Below, piece by piece: positions 8,301-11,956 of a DNA stretch of 11,956 nt. The notes beneath the pieces are model-generated. The model was given only the letters and a program-made list of their open reading frames with translations, made no database searches and had not been told where the DNA came from. The DNA is from Podochytrium sp. JEL0797. Its lineage: Eukaryota > Chytridiomycota > Chytridiomycetes > Chytridiales > Chytriomycetaceae. The stretch spans positions 1-11,956 of the forward strand of contig JADGJG010000836.1 in assembly GCA_027596195.1 (NCBI GenBank). The letters are read 5' to 3'. Numbering within the stretch: position 1 is the stretch's first letter; every line of letters starts with the position of its first letter. The position numbers and the translations under genes are program-made.

Positions 8301-9874
8301 TGGATGAAGGATTGGAGGGGGGTGTGGTTGGTTCGAAGAAGGTTGAGGAGGAGGAGGATGGGTCGGATGAGGAGAATGAGGATGTGGGTGTGGCCAGTGG
8401 GTCTGCGGGTAGTGCGGGGAAACTCATGACGGCTGCAGAGACTTGTGCGGAGATTACGTCCACGCGAAAAGGGCAGATGATTGAATGCGTGCGGGACATT
8501 TGGACGCAGATTCACCGCATCAAGCAGGCGCGTGATATCGCCAAGGGACGCGACGATTTCAAGGCGCATTGTCGTGAGATTCGGTCCAAGGATCGAAGCG
8601 ACGCGGTGGATCATTTTGACAAGTGGTTGATGATGGTTGGGAGTGGCGGGCATGTCGGGGATGTGGAGGCGATGGCGATTGTGGTGTTTTTGATCAAGAG
8701 GGCGGGGTGTGTGGATTCCGGGTCTGTTGCGGAGGAGTTGGTTGAGAAGCAGTATGGGGATTTAGTGGGGTCTGGGAAGAGTGTGGATGTGGTTGGGGAT
8801 GTGTTGAGGATTCGCGGGTTGGTGGATATTAACCTCAAGACGGTTTTGAAACCGATTGCTGTGTGGAAACCAACCGTCAAGGCGAGCAAAAAGACGGTCA
8901 AGCGGACCAAAGTGGAGGTTGATGAAGAAGCCGAGGAAGCTGTGGGAAGTTTGGAGGCCACTCTGGCCAAGATTGCTGGGGAGGGCGCGTTTGATGTGGC
9001 CGAAGTGCTTCACTTTATCCGCGAGGAAACTCATGCTGGAGGTCGTTTGCAGAAGGAGTTGCTGGGACGCGTGCGGTCCCTCCGTTTCTTCAACGGTGTC
9101 GACAACATTGTGCTTTCCGACACGCGGTTCGAAATTCTCGCGAACGCGATCCAAGAGTGCTCGAGCGACGCTTGCGCGACTGACAAGACGATGGGACTCG
9201 AAAGTCAGCAGTACCTTGTCGATAACTCTGCCATTCTGTCCTGCTGTGGCCACATGGGATGCCTTGCATGCGTGATGCGATCAGCTGCCAATCAGAAGTG
9301 TCTCTCTCCCGGATGCAGTATCGTTGTTCACGACAAGGCGATTGTCCCGACGACCGTGTTTGGAGACCTCTCCTCAACGGATGTGAACGGCCAGTCGACT
9401 GCTTCTGGAAAGTTTGGCGCCAAGCTCATGCAGCTCGTGGAAATTATCCAAACGCGCGTGATTCCCAACAAGGAAAAGGTGCTCGTGTTCGTGCAGTTTG
9501 ACGACTTAATGGAAAAGGTCGGGCTCGCGTTGGATCAGTATGGGATTGGGCATTTGGAAATCAAGGGGACTTCGGCGGCCAAGAGCAAAGCGTTGGATTT
9601 GTTCCAGTCTTCGGAGAAGGGAACTGGTGCGCCCGTGTTGCTGTTGAATGTGGGGGATGAAAGCGCGGCTGGTGCCAATTTGACCATTGCGAACCATGTG
9701 GTGTTTTTGAACCCGCTGTTTCACCAGTCGAATGAGTGGATTCAAGCATGTGAGACGCAGGCAATTGGGCGAGCTAGGCGGTACGGGCAGCTCAAGAAGG
9801 TGTGGATTTATCGGCTGCTCGCGTCGGAAACGATTGACACTGTTTTGTTTGAGAAGCGGGCCAAGTTTGTATAG
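2395..9874 (+). CDS. DNMT5: DNMT5-type cytosine-5 DNA methyltransferase with SNF2-like ATPase and RING-like finger
   Basis: Exons: 2395-2803, 2869-3153, 3225-3787, 4061-4347, 4407-6189, 6246-6842, 6911-7768, 7832-9874. The join is in frame and gives 2274 residues, close to the size of known fungal DNMT5. The family maintains CG methylation using ATP in the nucleus. Order seen: PIP-box 64-71; Lys/Pro/Ala repeats 89-128; methyltransferase about 180-590, with motif I C-S-G-T-E-S-P (189-195), catalytic C278 in G-T-S-C-V-D-Y-S, motif VI E319-N-V, motif VIII R356-T-R358 and motif X G571-N-A; Cys-rich module 658-685; a second CxxC at 1116-1119; helicase motif I D-E-V-G-Y-G-K-T (1309-1316); Ia L-V-P-G-H-L-L-K-Q-W (1351-1360); II D1567-E-F; III S-G-T-P-P (1592-1596); RING-like Cys/His 2037-2089; motif VI Q2237..G-R-A-R-R..Q2247. 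Acidic insertions lie at about 7497-7550 and 8340-8390. The catalytic Cys is preceded by Ser, not the Pro of most C5 methyltransferases; I believe this is a family trait. No chromodomain is visible. Start chosen at the ATG with A at -3 just before the PIP region; an upstream in-frame ATG exists at 1996. DNMT5 identity is secure; exact junctions are manual. Confidence 0.92.
2584..2607 (+). other. PIP-box (PCNA-binding motif) in the DNMT5 N-terminus
   Basis: Residues 64-71 read Q-T-S-L-D-S-F-F, an exact match to the consensus Q-x-x-(L/I/M)-x-x-F-F. They are preceded by a lysine cluster (P-P-K-K-K-A-V) that can act as a nuclear localisation signal and strengthen PCNA binding. The surrounding region (Ser-rich 15-20, acidic D-S-D-E-E-E at 39-44) is predicted disordered, as expected for an accessible PIP-box. 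Match to consensus is seen; PCNA binding is inferred. Confidence 0.75.
2659..2784 (+). repeat. Three tandem 39-42-bp repeats encoding a linker-histone-like lysine-rich tail
   Basis: Copies lie at 2659-2700 (42 bp, one extra Ser codon), 2701-2739 and 2740-2778, plus the start of a fourth (2779-2784). Each encodes P-K-P-A-S-A-V-K-K-V-A-K-E or a close variant. The copies are nearly identical at DNA level, including synonymous sites, which indicates recent duplication and probable length variation between strains. The Lys/Pro/Ala composition resembles histone H1 C-terminal tails and would bind DNA non-specifically. Confidence 0.85.
2804..2868 (+). other. DNMT5 intron 1 (65 nt, phase 1)
   Basis: Donor AAG/GTGCGT, acceptor TCCTAG/TC. 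Joining gives E-E-V-D-D-A-L-A, linking the N-terminal tail to the methyltransferase domain. Other CTAG words inside the intron were not used because they do not restore the frame. Confidence 0.85.
3154..3224 (+). other. DNMT5 intron 2 (71 nt, phase 1)
   Basis: Donor CAAG/GTGACC, acceptor AACCCAG/CC. Joining gives E-I-E-P-F-K-Q-A-Y-I-D-R-N-F, the expected cofactor-binding segment after methyltransferase motif I. Confidence 0.88.
3788..4060 (+). other. DNMT5 intron 3 (273 nt, phase 0, extremely CpG-rich)
   Basis: Donor AAG/GTATGT, acceptor AAAAATAG/GAC, with a CTAAC branch-like word about 20 nt upstream of the acceptor. It is four to five times longer than the other introns. By hand count it holds about 42 CpGs, about 38 of them in its first 210 nt, with alternating CGCGCGTG-type runs; ACGCGCGTG occurs at 3926-3934 and 3940-3948. 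Retention would hit a stop at 3827-3829, inside the methyltransferase domain. Confidence 0.85.
4348..4406 (+). other. DNMT5 intron 4 (59 nt or 50 nt, phase 2)
   Basis: The donor is GC/GTGAGT. Two acceptors nine bases apart both keep the frame: ACAG ending at 4406 (used here) and CCAG ending at 4397, which adds E-Y-S. The distal one is preferred because the only A-rich branch-like word (about 4389-4393) sits too close to the proximal AG. Both may be used, giving isoforms that differ by three residues. Confidence 0.7.
4834..4917 (+). other. Cysteine-rich putative zinc module after the methyltransferase domain
   Basis: Residues 658-685 have spacing C-x-C-x13-C-x2-C-x4-C-x2-C (C658, C660, C674, C677, C682, C685, with H657 and H679 adjacent). 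This could bind one or two zinc ions. It does not match the CxxC domain of DNMT1 or a PHD finger in spacing that I can recognise. Function unknown; a protein or DNA contact is plausible. Confidence 0.55.
6190..6245 (+). other. DNMT5 intron 5 (56 nt, phase 0)
   Basis: Donor TTTG/GTGAGC, acceptor TGTATAG/GTT. Joining gives G-C-L-V-H-G-T-S-P-C-I-S-C, starting exon 6 with a CxxC pair. Confidence 0.85.
6843..6910 (+). other. DNMT5 intron 6 (68 nt, phase 0)
   Basis: Donor GCT/GTGAGT, acceptor AATAATAG/GAC. Joining gives R-G-G-V-V-A-D-E-V-G-Y-G-K-T, an intact helicase motif I (Walker A). Confidence 0.9.
7769..7831 (+). other. DNMT5 intron 7 (63 nt, stop-free, multiple of three)
   Basis: Donor ACG/GTGAGT, acceptor CTCCAG/CCA. 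Because it is 63 nt and has no in-frame stop, it can be mistaken for coding sequence. Removing it restores W-I-L-S-G-T-P-P-V, the classical SNF2 motif III; leaving it in inserts 21 residues between T1594 and P1595. The restored motif is strong support for splicing. Confidence 0.88.
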
Positions 9875-9975
9875 TCGAATTGATTTTTATTTATGTGTCA
9901 AAGGGAACATAAAGACGTGAGAGAAATGAGAAAATTCATTTGTGGTCGTGCTTTGCTCACTCCGACGTGCATGTT

Positions 9976-10002
9976 CCTCGAAAAACGCGTCGCGCGTTGA
10001 GG
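9976..10002. repeat. CpG-rich hairpin between convergent genes
   Basis: AACGCG (9984-9989), a TCG spacer and CGCGTT (9993-9998) form a perfect 6-bp inverted repeat with a 3-nt loop. CCTC (9976-9979) and GAGG (9999-10002) extend the stem across a 4-nt bulge. It could pause polymerase or separate the convergent transcripts, but no such role is shown. Confidence 0.45.
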
Positions 10003-10098
10003 TTGCGGAGGACAGTTTTATATCTGCTAATATCATCGTTGAGAAACAGACGCTAAGGGTTTAACCGCGAGTTTTTCAAAAACAAGACGCGTGTGGCA

Positions 10099-10104
10099 TT
10101 TATT
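10099..10104 (-). terminator. Polyadenylation signal AATAAA for the permease
   Basis: TTTATT on the plus strand is AATAAA on the minus strand, 31 nt downstream of the permease stop codon (10136-10138). This is a usual distance in compact fungal 3' UTRs. Confidence 0.5.
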
Positions 10105-10135
10105 TAACAAACAGAAACGAGTCGAAAATATAAAA

Positions 10136-11810
10136 TCAAAACAACTTGAACCAAATCTTCTGTCCCCACTCCTTCAAGTTCTTGGGTCTTGCATGCGCAC
10201 GGTCGTTCTCCTCTCTCTGCTCGGCAGTCTCAATCAATCTTCCCGTCTCGAAATCCATGTCTTCGTATTTGACGAGACTGAACCCACTCTTGAAGATACC
10301 GTGACAAAGGAACAGAGCGAGAATCAACGGCGCACCAAAATAGATCCATGAGTGATCGAGCCACCATTGCAGGTTGAAGAAAGTTGCACTGTCTTCTCCG
10401 TTGGTGAAAAATGCCGAGAATACCATCAGCACCGTGACGAATGATCCGATGCTCAAAGAGAGAACGTCGGCATATGGGTAGAAAGGCGCCACATAAGGCA
10501 ACTCTTCGGTCTTGTGACCTGTGTTTGAGAAGTGGAGAGTGTGAGCAAACTGATTCGGCTGAAGTCAAATTACTGCGACCAACCTTGCGATAAATACCCC
10601 GCACGGAATCTCAAATGAGTGATTGACATAATGTTCCAATTGGTCACAACGCCGAACCCAAGAATTCCAGACAGGAAATCGAACACGTGAGTGGACCCTT
10701 CTGGCCCGGACAAGAACGCGGACCCGACGGCTACCAAACCAAACATGGCGACAAGAAGCACAGAGTTGACGGGGACACCGCGTCGGTCGACCTTGGCGAA
10801 AATCTGGGGCGCGTTTCCCTCTTGCGAGAGGCGCAGCAACGTGCGGGCACAAGCGTAAAGAGCCGAGTTGGCGGCTGGATGAAACAGAACCATCAAACAA
10901 AGCTCGTATATAGCAAAATCACCGAAACTCACCACTCGAGGCAGATACAATGATGATAAAGTTCATGAAATCAGCACCAAACGCGATCCCCGCTTGGTTG
11001 TACGCATACACGAACGGCGATTCCTTAATAGACGAGGCTTGCAAAATCTCGGAGTCCGGAGCGAGAAGCACACCCACGAGGAACAGGGAAAGAAGATAAA
11101 AGATGACAATGCGATCTATAAATCGATTAGATCCCATGGCACACACTCTAAAGTGATTCAACTCACAGAAGGTTCCATTAATGGCGCGCGGGACAGACAG
11201 CCGAGGGTTGGCAGCCTCCCCGGCTGTCACTCCGACAAGCTCCGTGCCACCATACGAAAAGAAGGCTGTGATGAAAGTGGAGCCAATGTTGATGAAGCGG
11301 ATCAAAGAAGTGTCTCCAACGATGGCAGGATTCCAGTTTGTGAACCAAAGAGGCCCGGTTCCTTGTCCAACGCCGAACCAGACGAATGTTCCTGTGTTGT
11401 TCCACTAATTTCAGTTCAAAGCTCGCCGGGGAAACAAATGCAGTCGAAACGAGAGGAATATCTACCAATCAACAGGAACAACACGATGGCGAATATCTTT
11501 ACAATACACATGCCAAATTCAGCTTCGGCATAGCCCGTCACGGCAAACAAATTGAGGGACACCAGCGGAATCATGTAAACCAAAGACCACACCCAGCTTG
11601 GACATTCCTCAACCGTCACCCAGTACTGCATGAGCGACGCGATGCCGGCCATCTCGGCTGGGAATGTGAGGGCTGAAGATTTTGGGTGAGTTTGAGCTTC
11701 TTATTTCATATTCGGGAAATATAACTTACCCCAAACTGTCCAGTAACTCCATCCGTTCGCGAAACCCAGCGCCGGCATCACAAATCTGGCGGGCATGTTG
11801 CTAAAGGCGC
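10136..11810 (-). CDS. Amino acid permease, fungal YAT/APC family (N-terminus not resolved)
   Basis: Exons on the minus strand in transcript order: 11810-11730, 11672-11466, 11391-11167, 11115-10933, 10874-10584, 10518-10136. The join is in frame and codes for about 456 residues, including the stop-proximal cytosolic tail. It is a multi-pass transporter, likely of the plasma membrane, importing amino acids with protons. Family signatures include G-A-F-S near the left end, A-L-G-F-A-N-G-W-S-Y-W, T-F-P-A-E-M-A-G-I, F-F-S-Y-G-G-T-E-L-V-G-V-T-A-G-E-A-A-N-P (sixth membrane segment), Y-R-I-V-I-F-Y-L-L-S, A-A-N-S-A-L-Y-A-C-A-R-T-L, N-A-P-Q-I-F-A-K-V-D-R-R-G-V-P and H-L-R-F-R-A. About ten hydrophobic segments remain, matching segments 3-12 of a 12-segment family. 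Segments 1-2 (with the G-T-G-L-F motif) are not found before the right edge, so the gene is cut by the window or truncated. Substrate cannot be read from sequence. Convergent with DNMT5. Confidence 0.9.
10519..10583 (-). other. Permease intron (65 nt, phase 1)
   Basis: Minus-strand donor CAAG/GTTGGT, acceptor ACACAG/GTC. Joining gives L-S-Q-G-H-K-T-E-E-L-P-Y-V-A-P-F, the loop before the last two membrane segments. Confidence 0.85.
10875..10932 (-). other. Permease intron (58 nt, phase 1)
   Basis: Donor AGTG/GTGAGT, acceptor ATCCAG/CC. Joining gives V-S-A-S-S-A-A-N-S-A-L-Y-A, a conserved permease segment. Confidence 0.88.
11116..11166 (-). other. Permease intron (51 nt, stop-free, multiple of three)
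   Basis: Donor TTCT/GTGAGT, acceptor TTATAG/AT. Joining gives I-N-G-T-F-Y-R-I-V-I-F-Y. If retained, the frame stays open and adds 17 residues. The family motif Y-R-I-(V/L)-x-F-Y is restored only by splicing. Confidence 0.87.
11392..11465 (-). other. Permease intron (74 nt, phase 1)
   Basis: Donor ATTG/GTAGAT, acceptor ACACAG/GA. Joining gives F-L-L-I-G-T-F-V-W-F-G-V-G. Confidence 0.82.
11673..11729 (-). other. Permease intron (57 nt, phase 1)
   Basis: Donor TGGG/GTAAGT, acceptor CTTCAG/CC. Joining gives W-T-V-W-A-L-T-F-P-A-E-M, as expected for membrane segment 3. It is a multiple of three but contains a TAA in frame. Confidence 0.86.
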
Positions 11811-11956
11811 CTGAATTGATTACGTGAGCAAAGCCATCAACCCGAGAAAAATTGCGATGTGAGATTCCCATCTCACGGGGGGTTGGTTGAGTTTGTTCTT
11901 TAGTTAGTTGTTGGATGTATTCAGTTTTGGGCTTGGGATTTTTCTCCGCGGGCGGA
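11811..11956 (-). other. Unresolved 5' part of the permease gene
   Basis: An acceptor (ATTCAG/GC) ends at 11811 and a good donor (GTGAGA) starts at 11876, so 11876-11811 is a likely 66-nt intron; it too is a multiple of three and stop-free. The 80 nt to its right (transcript upstream) read as a hydrophilic Lys/Gln/Thr/Pro-rich stretch in the matching frame, with none of the hydrophobic sequence expected for membrane segments 1-2. Either this is still intron, or the gene lacks these segments, or the true upstream exons lie outside the window. An in-frame ATG inside the putative intron (about 11870-11872) could start a shortened protein. Confidence 0.45.

Larger units (their letters stand above)
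9875..10135. other. Convergent intergenic region between DNMT5 and the permease
   Basis: It contains the 3' ends of both transcripts. No gene is visible. It holds a CpG-rich hairpin in the middle and an AATAAA signal for the permease. No canonical AATAAA is seen for DNMT5; ATAAAG near 9909 is a weak candidate. Confidence 0.7.

Noticed and set aside
6950..8653. 567-residue open frame on the minus strand, opposite DNMT5
   Set aside because: It is a mirror of the G-rich coding strand, rich in His, Leu, Pro and Arg without domains, and crosses DNMT5 introns. The helicase motifs on the plus strand are decisive.
9984..10090. ACGCGT (MluI cell-cycle box) words as S-phase promoter elements
   Set aside because: They lie between two convergent 3' ends, not in a promoter, and no such word was found in the DNMT5 upstream region.

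Overview
The window looks like nuclear DNA of a fungus. It has compact genes split by short GT-AG introns (about 50-74 nt), a type IVa GATA zinc finger, a fungal-type amino acid permease, and a very long gene of the DNMT5 class (cytosine methyltransferase fused to a SNF2-like ATPase with a RING). I cannot name the species. An early-diverging or basidiomycete-like fungus is possible, but this is a guess from gene content.

Layout: 1-550 holds no gene I can support. A 187-residue single-exon GATA factor lies on the minus strand at 551-1114. A 1.28 kb divergent intergenic region (1115-2394) carries a cluster of GATA sites and a TATA-like element. A DNMT5-type gene occupies 2395-9874 on the plus strand. 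I assembled eight exons by hand with seven introns; the joined reading frame is open and codes for 2274 residues. In order it has a PCNA-box-like motif and lysine-rich tandem repeats, the C5-cytosine methyltransferase domain, a cysteine-rich module, a long linker, the first SNF2 lobe, a RING-like finger, and the second lobe. A 261-bp convergent intergenic region with a CpG-rich hairpin separates it from a minus-strand amino acid permease (10136-11810, continuing toward or past the right edge), read from six exons and missing its N-terminal part.

How they may fit together: DNMT5 proteins are ATP-dependent CpG maintenance methyltransferases. This one shows no chromodomain in its N-terminus but has a textbook PIP-box, which suggests recruitment by PCNA at replication forks rather than by H3K9 methylation. 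The GATA finger has an AreA/Nit2-like basic tail, and such factors classically control nitrogen genes, including amino acid permeases; a functional link within this window is inference only.

The most unusual signal is compositional. In every DNMT5 exon that follows an intron, the coding strand starts rich in C-ending codons and ends rich in G/T-ending codons, then resets at the next intron. Intron 3 is also exceptional: 273 nt, extremely CpG-dense, and located inside a gene for a predicted CpG methyltransferase.
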